DNA of 64,000 nt from contig NZ_BSTM01000017.1 of NCBI RefSeq assembly GCF_030269515.1, positions 90,299-154,298 on the forward strand. Direction: 5' to 3'. The position numbers were made by a program, and so were the translations under genes. The DNA comes from Actinomadura sp. NBRC 104412. Lineage in GTDB: Bacteria > Actinomycetota > Actinomycetes > Streptosporangiales > Streptosporangiaceae. Positions 42,612 to 50,702 of this stretch are shown here, in pieces. The first letter of the stretch is position 1; the number at the start of each line of letters is the position of its first letter. The notes beneath the pieces were generated by a model. It did no database searches. It was not told the origin of the DNA and was given only the letters and a program-made list of their open reading frames with translations.

Positions 42612-43721
42612 ATGTCTGCACCCAACAAGTCCTACGACCCTGTCGAGGTGTCCGCGTTGCAACCCGAAGCGCTCGACGCGGCACGCGACGAGGCCATCGC
42701 GGCCATCGCCGCGGCGGCCGATCTCGAAGAGCTGAAGAAGGTCCGGCTGGCCCATGCCGGCGACCGGTCCCCGCTGGCCCTGGCCAACCGCGAGATCGGC
42801 GCGCTGCCGCCCGCGGCCCGCGCCGACGCCGGCCGGCGGATCGGCGCCGCCCGCGCCGCCGTGGGCCAGGCGCTCAAGGCGCGCCAGGCCGAGCTGGAGG
42901 AGGAACGCGACCAGCGCGTGCTGGCCGAGGAGACCGTCGATGTCACGCTGCCGTGGGACCGCGCGCCGCGCGGCGCCCGGCATCCGCTGACCACACTCCA
43001 GGAACGGATGGCCGACGTCTTCGTCTCCATGGGGTTCGAGGTGGCCGAGGGCCCCGAGGTCGAGGCCGGCTGGTTCAACTTCGACGCCCTCAACTTCAAG
43101 CCGGACCATCCGGCGCGCACCATGCAGGACACCTTCTTCGTGGAGTCCGAGGACACCGACCTGGTGCTGCGCACCCACACCTCGCCGGTGCAGGTCCGCG
43201 CGATGCTGTCGCGTCCCCTCCCGGTGTACGTGGTCGTGCCGGGGCGCACGTACCGCACCGACGAGCTGGACGCCACGCACAGCCCGGTCTTCCACCAGTT
43301 GGAGGGCCTGGCGGTGGACGAGGGCCTCACCATGGCCGACCTGCGCGGCGCCATCGACGCCTTCGTCCACGGCATGTTCGGCGAGGGCCTGGGCACGCGG
43401 TTCCGGCCGTCGTACTTCCCGTTCACCGAGCCGTCGGCCGAGGTGGACATGCAGTGCTTCGTGTGCCGCGGGGGGTCGGTCGAGCCGGGCGCGGAGCCGT
43501 GCCGCACCTGTGCCTCCGAGGGCTGGATCGAGCTGGGCGGCTGCGGCATGGTCAACCCGCGCGTGCTGGTGGCCTGCGGCATCGACCCCGACCGCTACAG
43601 CGGCTGGGCGTTCGGGCTCGGCGTGGAGCGCTCGCTGATGTTCCGGCACGGCGTCGAGGACATGCACGACATGGTGGAGGGCGACGTGCGGTTCACCCTC
43701 CCGTTCGGGATGGAGATCTGA
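42612..43721 (+). CDS. pheS: Phenylalanyl-tRNA synthetase alpha subunit
   Basis: This 369-residue catalytic subunit has an N-terminal coiled coil, motif 2 (VPGRTYRTDELDATHSPVFHQLEGL) and motif 3 (GWAFGLGVERSLMFRHG). An actinobacterial cysteine-rich insert (CFVCRGG, CRTCASEGWIELGGCG) may bind zinc. ATG 42612 has no strong Shine-Dalgarno; TAGACT (42569-42574) is a likely -10 box. Its stop shares a base with the pheT start. Confidence 0.96.
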   Translation: MSAPNKSYDPVEVSALQPEALDAARDEAIAAIAAAADLEELKKVRLAHAGDRSPLALANREIGALPPAARADAGRRIGAARAAVGQALKARQAELEEERDQRVLAEETVDVTLPWDRAPRGARHPLTTLQERMADVFVSMGFEVAEGPEVEAGWFNFDALNFKPDHPARTMQDTFFVESEDTDLVLRTHTSPVQVRAMLSRPLPVYVVVPGRTYRTDELDATHSPVFHQLEGLAVDEGLTMADLRGAIDAFVHGMFGEGLGTRFRPSYFPFTEPSAEVDMQCFVCRGGSVEPGAEPCRTCASEGWIELGGCGMVNPRVLVACGIDPDRYSGWAFGLGVERSLMFRHGVEDMHDMVEGDVRFTLPFGMEI

Positions 43722-46204
43722 TGCGGGTCCCGCTTTCGTGGCTGCGGGAGTACGTGGCGCTCCCGGCCGAGGTGACGGGCCGGGAGCTGGCCGCGCGGCT
43801 GATCGCTGCCGGGCTCGAGGTGGAGACGGTCGAGCGGGCGGGCGCCGATGTGACCGGCCCGCTGGTGGTCGGCCGGGTGCTGGCCATCGAGGAGCTGACC
43901 GGGTTCAAGAAGCCGATCCGCTACGTCCAGGTGGACGTGGGGGACGCCAACGGCACCGGCGAGCCGCAGAACATCATCTGCGGCGCCACCAACTTCGCGG
44001 TGGGCGACCGGGTCGTGGTGATCCTGCCCGGCGGCGTGCTGCCCGGCGGGTTCCGGATCGACGCCCGGAAGACCTACGGCAAGGTCTCCGAGGGCATGAT
44101 CTGCTCGGTGCGCGAGCTGGGTATCGGCGACGACCACACCGGCATCCTCGTCCTGCCGCCCGGTGACGAGGAGCCCGGCGCGGACGCGATGGAGCTGCTG
44201 GGCCTGCGCGACGACATCCTCGACATCGCGGTCACCCCCGACCGCGGGTACGCGCTGTCGATCCGCGGCATCGCCCGTGAGGCCGCCATCGCCTACGGCG
44301 TCCCGTTCACCGATCCGGCCGCGATCGAGCTTCCGCCCGAGGATCAGCGGGGCGAGGCGTACCCGGCGAGCATCGCCGACCCGACCGCGTGCGACCGGTT
44401 CGTGCTGCGGGAGGTGCGCGGCTTCGACCCGTCCGCCCAGTCCCCGATGTGGATGCGGGTGCGGCTGCACCGCGCGGGGATGCGCCCGGTGTCGCTGGCC
44501 GTCGACGTCACCAACTACGTGATGCTGGAGCTGGGCCAGCCGCTGCACGCCTTCGACCGCGCCAAGCTCACCGGCGAGATCGTGGTGCGGCGCGCGCGGC
44601 AGGGCGAGCGGCTGGAGACCCTCGACCACGTCAAGCGCGAGCTGCACCCCGAGGACATCCTCATCACCGACCGGTCCGGCCCGATCTCCATGGCCGGGAC
44701 GATGGGCGGCCTGGCCACCGAGATCGACGAGCGGTCCCGGGACATGGTCATCGAGGCCGCGCACTTCGACGACATCGGCACCGCCCGGATGGGGCGCCGC
44801 CACAAGCTGCACAGCGAGGCGTCCTACCGGTTCGAGCGCGGCGTCGACCGCGAGCTGCCGCTGTACGCGTCGCTGCGGGCGGTGCGGCTGCTGGCCGAGC
44901 TGGGCGGCGCGGAGATCGTCCCGGGGGTCACGCACGTGCAGGCGCCGGTCGGGCGGGTCACGGTCACGATGGCGGCCGGGCACCCCGACCGCGTCGCGGG
45001 CGTCGGCTACGGCCGCGAGACGGTGGTGCGCCGCCTCCAGCAGATCGGCTGCTCCGTCGAAGGGGACGGCACGCTGACGGTGACGCCGCCGTCGTGGCGT
45101 CCGGACCTGCGCGACCCCAACGACCTGGCCGAGGAGGTCATCCGGCTGGAGGGCTACGAGGAGATCCCGGCACGGGCGCCGCGCCCGGTCGCCGGGCGCG
45201 GCCTCACCGCCCGCCAGCGGCTGCGCCGCCGGGTCGGCCGCGCGCTGGCCGGCGCCGGGTACGTGGAGGTGCTGAGCTTCCCGTTCACCGCCGAGAAGGA
45301 CGCCGACGCCCTCCAGCTCCCGGCCGGCGACGCGCGCCGCCGCGCGCTGCGGCTGGCCAACCCGCTGTCGGAGGACGAGCCGCTGCTGCGCACCACGCTG
45401 CTGCCCGGTCTGCTGAAGGCGCTGGCCCGCAACGTGGGCCGGGGATTCGGCGACGTGGGCCTGTACGAGATGGGCCTGGTGTTCCGGCCCCGTCCCGGCG
45501 CCCCGTCGCGCGCGCCGCGGCTCGCCGTCGACCGCGGCCCGACGGCCGAGGAGATCGCCACGGTGGAGGCCGCGCTGCCCGACCAGCCCGAGCGGGTCGC
45601 GGTCGTGCTGGCCGGGGAGCGGGAGCCGTCCGGCTGGTGGGGCAGGGGCCGCCCGGCGTCCTGGGCCGACGCCGTCCAGGCCGCCCGCACGGTGGCCGCC
45701 GAGGCCGGGGTGGAGCTGACGGTCAAGGCCGACCAGCACGCGCCCTGGCACCCGGGCCGCTGCGCCGCGCTCTACCGCGGGGAGACGCTGGTCGGTCACG
45801 CCGGCGAGCTGCATCCCCGCGTCATCCAGGCGTACGGGCTTCCCGCGCGCACCTGCGCCATGGAGCTCGAACTGGGCCTGCTCGGCGAGCCGGGCGTGGT
45901 GAGGGCGCCGCGCGTGTCGTCCTACCCGGTCGCCACGCAGGACGTGGCGCTGGTCGTGGACGACGCCGTGCCCGCCGCCGAGGTGGAGGCCGCGCTGCGC
46001 GCCGGCGCGGGCGAGCTGCTGGAGTCGATCCGGCTGTTCGACGTCTACACCGGCGAGCAGGTGGGGGAGGGCCGCAAGTCGCTGGCCTACAGCCTGCGCT
46101 TCCGCGCCCCCGACCGGACCCTGACCACCGAGGAGGCCAACGCGTCCCGCGACGCCGCGGTCGCCTCCGCGGCCGAGCGCACGGGGGCCGTGCTGCGCGG
46201 CTGA
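43721..46204 (+). CDS. pheT: Phenylalanyl-tRNA synthetase beta subunit
   Basis: The 827-residue beta subunit of the PheRS heterotetramer begins MRVPLSWLREYVALP. It contains the tRNA-binding OB domain (NIICGATNFAVGDRVVVILPG), the B3/B4 editing domain, B5, the catalytic-like core (YEMGLVFRPRPG) and the C-terminal anticodon-binding FDX-ACB domain (SSYPVATQDVALVVDD, EQVGEGRKSLAYSLRFRAPDRTLT). ATG 43721 overlaps the pheS TGA. Confidence 0.96.
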   Translation: MRVPLSWLREYVALPAEVTGRELAARLIAAGLEVETVERAGADVTGPLVVGRVLAIEELTGFKKPIRYVQVDVGDANGTGEPQNIICGATNFAVGDRVVVILPGGVLPGGFRIDARKTYGKVSEGMICSVRELGIGDDHTGILVLPPGDEEPGADAMELLGLRDDILDIAVTPDRGYALSIRGIAREAAIAYGVPFTDPAAIELPPEDQRGEAYPASIADPTACDRFVLREVRGFDPSAQSPMWMRVRLHRAGMRPVSLAVDVTNYVMLELGQPLHAFDRAKLTGEIVVRRARQGERLETLDHVKRELHPEDILITDRSGPISMAGTMGGLATEIDERSRDMVIEAAHFDDIGTARMGRRHKLHSEASYRFERGVDRELPLYASLRAVRLLAELGGAEIVPGVTHVQAPVGRVTVTMAAGHPDRVAGVGYGRETVVRRLQQIGCSVEGDGTLTVTPPSWRPDLRDPNDLAEEVIRLEGYEEIPARAPRPVAGRGLTARQRLRRRVGRALAGAGYVEVLSFPFTAEKDADALQLPAGDARRRALRLANPLSEDEPLLRTTLLPGLLKALARNVGRGFGDVGLYEMGLVFRPRPGAPSRAPRLAVDRGPTAEEIATVEAALPDQPERVAVVLAGEREPSGWWGRGRPASWADAVQAARTVAAEAGVELTVKADQHAPWHPGRCAALYRGETLVGHAGELHPRVIQAYGLPARTCAMELELGLLGEPGVVRAPRVSSYPVATQDVALVVDDAVPAAEVEAALRAGAGELLESIRLFDVYTGEQVGEGRKSLAYSLRFRAPDRTLTTEEANASRDAAVASAAERTGAVLRG

Positions 46205-46224
46205 CCGGGCCGCAGGAATACCTG

Positions 46225-46260
46225 GGAAGCGGCTCCGCGTTGTGACGTGGAGCCGCTTCC
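46225..46260 (+). terminator. Terminator hairpin of pheST
   Basis: A perfect 12-bp stem, GGAAGCGGCTCC (46225-46236) with GGAGCCGCTTCC (46249-46260), lies 20 bases after pheT. It is strong but without U-run. Confidence 0.65.
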
Positions 46261-46266
46261 GCGTCC

Positions 46267-46295
46267 GTGCCGTCGAGGCCGGCGTCGTGTAGGCT
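46267..46295 (+). promoter_or_regulatory. Promoter of the ABC-F gene
   Basis: GTGCCG (46267-46272), 17 bases, TAGGCT (46290-46295). The predicted start near 46302 leaves a leader of about 190 bases. Confidence 0.45.
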
Positions 46296-46340
46296 GGCCT
46301 GGTCCTGTCGTCGCCCGGTAGGGGAGTCCGTTGAAGAACT

Positions 46341-46489
46341 GAGGTCGCAGACACCGCGTGGTGGCCGTCGCCACACGCGTTCGTGACCTCGGTGTGGACC
46401 CTCGTCCCGGGCTTTTTCGTGCCCGCGCGCTGCGCGTTCGCGGTGTCTCCCACGTGTCAGTGATCCATGTCGACGCGTTCTCGGAGGTC
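46341..46489 (+). promoter_or_regulatory. Attenuator-like leader of the ABC-F gene
   Basis: Two exclusive pairings are possible for GACCTC (46385-46390). It can pair with GAGGTC at 46341-46346, closing a hairpin with the inner stem CGCGTG..TGGC/GCCACACGCG (46355-46380). Or it can pair with GAGGTC at 46484-46489, which covers the Shine-Dalgarno GGAGG (46483-46487). A small upstream frame begins inside the first hairpin. This is what translational attenuation by a stalled ribosome would need. Confidence 0.45.
46383..46463 (+). CDS. Candidate 26-residue leader peptide (uORF) of the ABC-F gene
   Basis: GTG 46383 opens a frame whose product begins MTSVWTLVPGFFVPARC and ends SPTCQ, with TGA at 46461-46463, 30 bases before the ABC-F start. 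It has no clear Shine-Dalgarno. Ribosome-stalling uORFs precede several antibiotic-resistance ABC-F genes; whether this one is translated is not shown by the sequence. Confidence 0.35.
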   Translation: MTSVWTLVPGFFVPARCAFAVSPTCQ

Positions 46490-46493
46490 CGCG

Positions 46494-48119
46494 ATGTCTT
46501 CCCCCTTTTCCGTCGTCTGTTCCGCGGTGTCGTTCGCGTGGCCGGACGGCACGGTCGTCCTGGACGGCCTGGACGCCGCCTTCGGCCAGGGCCGCACCGG
46601 CCTGATCGGCCTCAACGGGTCAGGCAAGTCGACCCTGCTCCGGCTGGTCGCGGGCGAGCTGCGCCCGACGTCCGGGACGGTCGGCGTCTCCGGCGAGGTG
46701 GGGTACCTGCCGCAGGACCTTCCGCTGGGCACGGCCCGCACGGTGTCGGACCTGCTCGGCGTCACCGGCGTGCGGCGGGCGCTGCACGCGATCGAGCAAG
46801 GCGAGGCGACCGAGGAGAACTTCACCGCGGTCGGCGACGACTGGGACGTGGAGGAACGCGCCCGGGCCGAGCTGGACCGCCTCGGCCTCGCGCACGTCGG
46901 CCTCGACCGCACGGTCGCCACGCTGTCCGGCGGCGAGACGGTCATGGTGGGGCTGGCGGCCCGGTTCCTGGCGCGGCCCGACGTGCTGCTGTTGGACGAG
47001 CCCACCAACAACCTCGACCTGGACGCGCGGCGCCGGCTGTACGAGGCGGTGGAGTCCTGGCCGGGCGTGCTGGTGGTGGTCAGCCACGACCGGGAGCTGC
47101 TGGAACGCGTGGACGAGATCGCCGACCTGCGGGACGGCTCCGTCCGCGTCTTCGGCGGCACCCTGTCCGCCTACGAGGAGCTGCTGGAGGTGGAGCGGGA
47201 GGCCGCCGAACGCGCCGTCCGCGCGGCCGAGGGCGAGGTGCGCAGGCAGCGCAGGGAGCTGGACGAGGCGCACGTCAAGCTGGCCCGCCGCGCCCGGTAC
47301 GGCACCAAGATGTACGAGAGCAAGCGCGAGCCGAAGATCGTCATGGGGGCGCGGAAGAGGGCGGCGCAGGTGTCGGCCGGCAAGCACCGCATCATGCACG
47401 AGGAACGGCTGGCGGACGCCAGGGAGCGGCTGGCGGAGGCGGAGGACGCCGTGCGCGAGGACGCCGGGATCCGCATCGACCTGCCCGCGACCCGCGTACC
47501 GGCGGGCCGGACCGTCCTGACCCTCACCGGGCTGGACGCGCCCGAGCCGCCCGCCCTGGCCGAGCTGGTCGTCCGCGGGCCCGAGCGGATCGCCCTGACC
47601 GGACCCAACGGCGCGGGCAAGACGACCCTTCTGCGCGCGATCCTCGGGCAGGACGAGGGGCGCACCGGGCTGACGGCCGAAACCACGGTCGAGGGCGTCC
47701 GCTACCTGCCGCAGCGGCTCGACGTCCTGGACGACACGCTGAGCGTGGCCGGCAACGTGCGGGCCGCCGCGCCGTCCGCCCCGGTCAACCGGATCCGGGC
47801 GGGACTGGCGCGGTTCGGGTTCCGCGGCGACCGGGCGGAGCGGGCCGCCGGGACGCTGTCGGGCGGGGAGCGGTTCCGGGCGGTGCTGGCCTCGCTGCTG
47901 CTGGCCGAGCCCGCGCCGCAGCTCCTGCTCCTGGACGAGCCGACCAACAGTCTCGACCTGAACAGCGTCCGCCGCCTCGCCGAGGCCCTGGACGCCTATC
48001 AGGGCGCGCTGATCGTGGTCAGCCACGACGTCCCGTTCCTGCGCGAGATCGGGATCACCCGCTGGCTGCGCATGGACCGGGACGCCGGGCTGGCCGAGAT
48101 CGAGCCCATGGAGGGCTGA
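46494..48119 (+). CDS. ABC-F family ATPase (ribosome-protection type)
   Basis: This 541-residue protein has two ABC domains and no membrane segment. Walker A motifs are GLNGSGKST and GPNGAGKTT; signatures are LSGGETVMVGLAARFL and LSGGERFRAVLASLLL; Walker B motifs are VLLLDEPTNNLDLD and LLLLDEPTNSLDLN. The basic interdomain linker (about 230-320) reaches the ribosomal P-site in the family. The type resembles actinobacterial resistance ABC-Fs rather than EttA. ATG 46494 has GGAGG six bases upstream; ATG 46467 does not. Confidence 0.9.
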   Translation: MSSPFSVVCSAVSFAWPDGTVVLDGLDAAFGQGRTGLIGLNGSGKSTLLRLVAGELRPTSGTVGVSGEVGYLPQDLPLGTARTVSDLLGVTGVRRALHAIEQGEATEENFTAVGDDWDVEERARAELDRLGLAHVGLDRTVATLSGGETVMVGLAARFLARPDVLLLDEPTNNLDLDARRRLYEAVESWPGVLVVVSHDRELLERVDEIADLRDGSVRVFGGTLSAYEELLEVEREAAERAVRAAEGEVRRQRRELDEAHVKLARRARYGTKMYESKREPKIVMGARKRAAQVSAGKHRIMHEERLADARERLAEAEDAVREDAGIRIDLPATRVPAGRTVLTLTGLDAPEPPALAELVVRGPERIALTGPNGAGKTTLLRAILGQDEGRTGLTAETTVEGVRYLPQRLDVLDDTLSVAGNVRAAAPSAPVNRIRAGLARFGFRGDRAERAAGTLSGGERFRAVLASLLLAEPAPQLLLLDEPTNSLDLNSVRRLAEALDAYQGALIVVSHDVPFLREIGITRWLRMDRDAGLAEIEPMEG

Positions 48120-48126
48120 TGTCGGG

Positions 48127-48972
48127 CTAGGTGAGCACGCGCTTGGTGAAGGTGCGGGTGGCGATCCACATCAGCACGGCGGTGCCGCCCAGGACCGCGA
48201 GCATGAACGCCCAGGTGGCCATGTGCCCCACATCGGGGGTGAGCGCCGCCCGCAACCCTTCGCTCACGTACACCAGCGGGTTGGCCAGGCTGGCGATCTG
48301 CAGCCACCGCACGTCGTGCAGCGCCGCCCAGGGGTAGTAGACGCAGCCCAGCATGGTGACCGGCAGCAGGATCACGGCGAACAGGATCTGCGCCTTCTGC
48401 GGGTCGATCACCGTGCCCATGAGCATCCCGCCGGACGCGGCCAGCAGCGAGCCCGCCACCAGCATCACGATCAGCACCGCCCAGTTCCCCACGTGGACCT
48501 CGGGGGCCTGGCCCTCGGCGTGGATGAACAGCACGGCGGGGAACACCAGCAGCCCGCCCAGCAGGCCCTGCAGGGCGGCCGCGGTGATCTTCTGGATCGC
48601 CAGCAGCGGGATCGGCAGTGGCGCCAGCGCCCGGTCGGTGATGGAGCGCTGCCAGGTCAGCTCCATCATCAGCGGCATGATCGCGGCCATCATCGCCTGC
48701 ATGACCATCGAGGAGGCCACCAGCCCGGGGACCAGGATGGTGGCGAAGCTCGCGTCGCCCGCGGCGCCGCCCATCGCCCCGGCCGCGCCGATCTTGGGCA
48801 GCACGTAGGAGAACACGAAGACGAACATGATCGGCTGCATCAGCACCCGCAGGAAGGTGCCGGTGAAGTTCTTGCGCAGCACCCGCGCGTCGCGCGCCAT
48901 CATCGCCAGGAACGTGCGCGACAGGCCGGTCCGCATCGCCGGTGGCGCGAGCAGCGCCTGGTCGGTGGTCAC
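48127..48972 (-). CDS. ABC-2 type (DrrB-like) exporter permease
   Basis: The 281-residue protein has six predicted TM helices of the ABC-2 family, with RDARVLRKNFTGTFLRVLMQPIMFVFVF at the first and the conserved ATILVPGLVASSMVMQAMM and SLANPLVYVSEGLRAAL. It partners the ATPase gene upstream, whose stop it overlaps by GTGA. DrrAB-type systems export drugs or lipids. It converges with the ABC-F gene, only seven bases apart. Confidence 0.9.
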   Translation of the reverse strand: MTTDQALLAPPAMRTGLSRTFLAMMARDARVLRKNFTGTFLRVLMQPIMFVFVFSYVLPKIGAAGAMGGAAGDASFATILVPGLVASSMVMQAMMAAIMPLMMELTWQRSITDRALAPLPIPLLAIQKITAAALQGLLGGLLVFPAVLFIHAEGQAPEVHVGNWAVLIVMLVAGSLLAASGGMLMGTVIDPQKAQILFAVILLPVTMLGCVYYPWAALHDVRWLQIASLANPLVYVSEGLRAALTPDVGHMATWAFMLAVLGGTAVLMWIATRTFTKRVLT

Positions 48973-49967
48973 TCTCGGTACTCCCGTCCGGTGAGGGTGA
49001 GGAAGGCGCTCTCCAGGCTGGGCCGTAGCTGCGCGGCGTCGGTGACGCCGACGCCCGCGGCGGCCCCGGCGGCGACCAGCTCGCCGAGCACGCCCTCGGA
49101 TTCGCGGGCGAACACCCGCACCTGCGACCCGGTGATCTCCACCTTGCCGATGGCCTCGCGGTCGCGCAGTGCGGCCACGCCCTCGGGGGCCGGGCCGTCA
49201 TAGGTCACGGTGATCACGGTGTCGGCGCCCGCGGACGTCTTGAGGCCCTCCACCGTGTCCATGGCCAGCACCCTGCCGTGGTCGATGACCGCGACCCGGT
49301 CGCACAGGGCCTCGGCCTCCTCCATGTAGTGCGTGGTGAGGACGGTGGTCTGCCCGTCGGCCTGGAGCTTGCGCAGCACCTCCCAGAGGTTGACCCGGGT
49401 CTGCGGGTCCAGGCCCGCGGTCGGCTCGTCCAGGAACAGCACCTCGGGACGGTGCACCAGGGCCCGGCAGATCATCAGCCGCTTGGCCTGGCCGCCCGAC
49501 AGCTCCATCGGCTTGCCCTTGCGCCGGTCGGTCAGGTTGAACATCTCCAGCAGCTCGTCGGCGCGGCGGCGGGCGTCCTTGCGTCCCATCCCGAAGAAGC
49601 GGCCGCGGAACTCCAGGTTCTCGAACGCGTCGAGGTCGGTGTCGAGGGTGTTGTTCTGCGACACCATGCCGATCCGCCGCTTGACGTCGACGGGGCTCTT
49701 GGTGACGTCCAGGCCGCACACCTCGGCGCGCCCGGCGGTGGGCACCACCAGCGTCGTGAGCATGCCGATCGTGGTGGACTTGCCGGCGCCGTTGGGGCCG
49801 AGCAGGCCGAAGAACTCGCCCTGCGCCACGTCCAGGTCGACGCCCTGGACCGCCTTCACCTCGCCGCGCGCGCTGGAGAAGGTCTTGTGCAGACCTACCG
49901 CGCGCACGGCCATGGGCGGGCCTCCGTCCGGCCCGGTGTCCACCGGGACCTCGGGGGGTGCGGACAC
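48969..49967 (-). CDS. DrrA-like ABC transporter ATP-binding protein
   Basis: This 332-residue ATPase has Walker A GPNGAGKST, Q-loop VSQNNTLDTDLDA, signature LSGGQAKRLMICRAL, Walker B VLFLDEPTAGLDPQ and the H-loop TTHYMEEAEAL, followed by the C-terminal DUF4162-type domain. I take GTG 49967 because GAGGAG is five bases away; GTG 49982 would lie inside the marR end. The operon order is marR, ATPase, permease. Confidence 0.92.
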   Translation of the reverse strand: MSAPPEVPVDTGPDGGPPMAVRAVGLHKTFSSARGEVKAVQGVDLDVAQGEFFGLLGPNGAGKSTTIGMLTTLVVPTAGRAEVCGLDVTKSPVDVKRRIGMVSQNNTLDTDLDAFENLEFRGRFFGMGRKDARRRADELLEMFNLTDRRKGKPMELSGGQAKRLMICRALVHRPEVLFLDEPTAGLDPQTRVNLWEVLRKLQADGQTTVLTTHYMEEAEALCDRVAVIDHGRVLAMDTVEGLKTSAGADTVITVTYDGPAPEGVAALRDREAIGKVEITGSQVRVFARESEGVLGELVAAGAAAGVGVTDAAQLRPSLESAFLTLTGREYRE

Positions 49968-49978
49968 GTTGTCTCCTC

Positions 49979-50575
49979 TCACGATGTCGTCATCGGGTCG
50001 TCCCGCCCTTCGGGGGTGTCGCGGGGACCCGGGGACGTGGGAGCGGCCGTGGAACCTTTCGAGTGCGTGGACGCTTCGCCGGGGGGCCTGCCGTTCTGGG
50101 CCGAGCCGAAGCGTTCGATCAGCCGGATCAGGAAGCGGCGGACGGCGGGCTCGTCCTCCTCGTCGACGACCTCGTACAGGTCCCAGAGGTCGTCGGCCAT
50201 CGCCTCCCCGGTGACCTTCACCAGGGCGAGCCCGGACTCGGTGATCCGCACCACCACCGCCCGCCGGTCGCGCCGGTCGCGGTGCCGTTCCACATGGCCG
50301 TTGCGTTCCAGGGTATCGACCACCGAGGTGACCGTGGCGGGGGAGATCATCAGTCGTTTGGCGAGGTCACCGGCGCGCAGGCAGTCGTCGCCGGCCAGCG
50401 CGCGCAGCAGGAAGAACCCCGCGGGGCTGATCCCGTGCCCTTCGATCCGCCGCCACATGACCGGCCCGGAGAGCCGGGCCGCGGCGAGGAACAGGCGGCC
50501 GATGGGCCAGTCCTCCATCGGGCCGAGGGCCGTCAGGTCCCCGAAGCCGAACTCCCGGTCGTCCATGGCCGACAT
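49979..50575 (-). CDS. MarR-family transcriptional regulator
   Basis: The 198-residue protein has a winged helix: GISPAGFFLLRALAGDDCLRAGDLAKRLMISPATVTSVVDTLERNGHVERHRDRRDRRAVVVRIT (about 50-115). A disordered Pro/Ser/Gly tail follows. It heads the DrrAB-type exporter operon and most likely represses it in the absence of a ligand. ATG 50575 or ATG 50566 could start it. A TTGTCAA palindrome (50597-50603) lies in its promoter area, between TTCGCC (-35-like) and CTAAAT (-10-like). Confidence 0.88.
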   Translation of the reverse strand: MSAMDDREFGFGDLTALGPMEDWPIGRLFLAAARLSGPVMWRRIEGHGISPAGFFLLRALAGDDCLRAGDLAKRLMISPATVTSVVDTLERNGHVERHRDRRDRRAVVVRITESGLALVKVTGEAMADDLWDLYEVVDEEDEPAVRRFLIRLIERFGSAQNGRPPGEASTHSKGSTAAPTSPGPRDTPEGRDDPMTTS

Positions 50576-50596
50576 CCTGAGTTCTCGAATATTTAG

Positions 50597-50603
50597 TTGT
50601 CAA
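50597..50603. promoter_or_regulatory. Possible MarR operator core
   Basis: TTGTCAA, a 7-base palindrome in an AT-rich patch, lies between candidate minus-strand promoter boxes (50619-50614 and 50596-50591) of marR. It is short and may be chance. Confidence 0.3.
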
Positions 50604-50641
50604 ATCATTAGTCGGCGAAGCGCCTCGGAACGGCACCCGTG

Positions 50642-50680
50642 TTTGAATACTCTTTCAAGCTCATGCATAATCTTGCTTGC
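50642..50680 (+). promoter_or_regulatory. Tandem ARG boxes over the argC promoter
   Basis: Two 18-base ARG boxes (50642-50659, TTTGAATACTCTTTCAAG; 50663-50680, beginning ATGCATAAT) are separated by exactly three bases, the standard ArgR/AhrC layout. They cover a good promoter: TTGAAT (50643-50648), 17 bases, CATAAT (50666-50671). ArgR with arginine would therefore block polymerase directly. Confidence 0.75.
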
Positions 50681-50702
50681 TGACCTGGGGAGGACGGGAC
50701 AC

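Noticed and set aside
43595..46453. A 952-codon open frame on the minus strand opposite pheT
   Set aside because: It is an antisense shadow: His/Arg/Gly/Gln-rich with no domain, and fully covered by the conserved pheT frame. High GC makes such frames common.
46358..46466. Extended N-terminus or second gene from GTG 46358
   Set aside because: That frame differs from the ABC-F frame and continues into it as a shadow; it lacks a Shine-Dalgarno.
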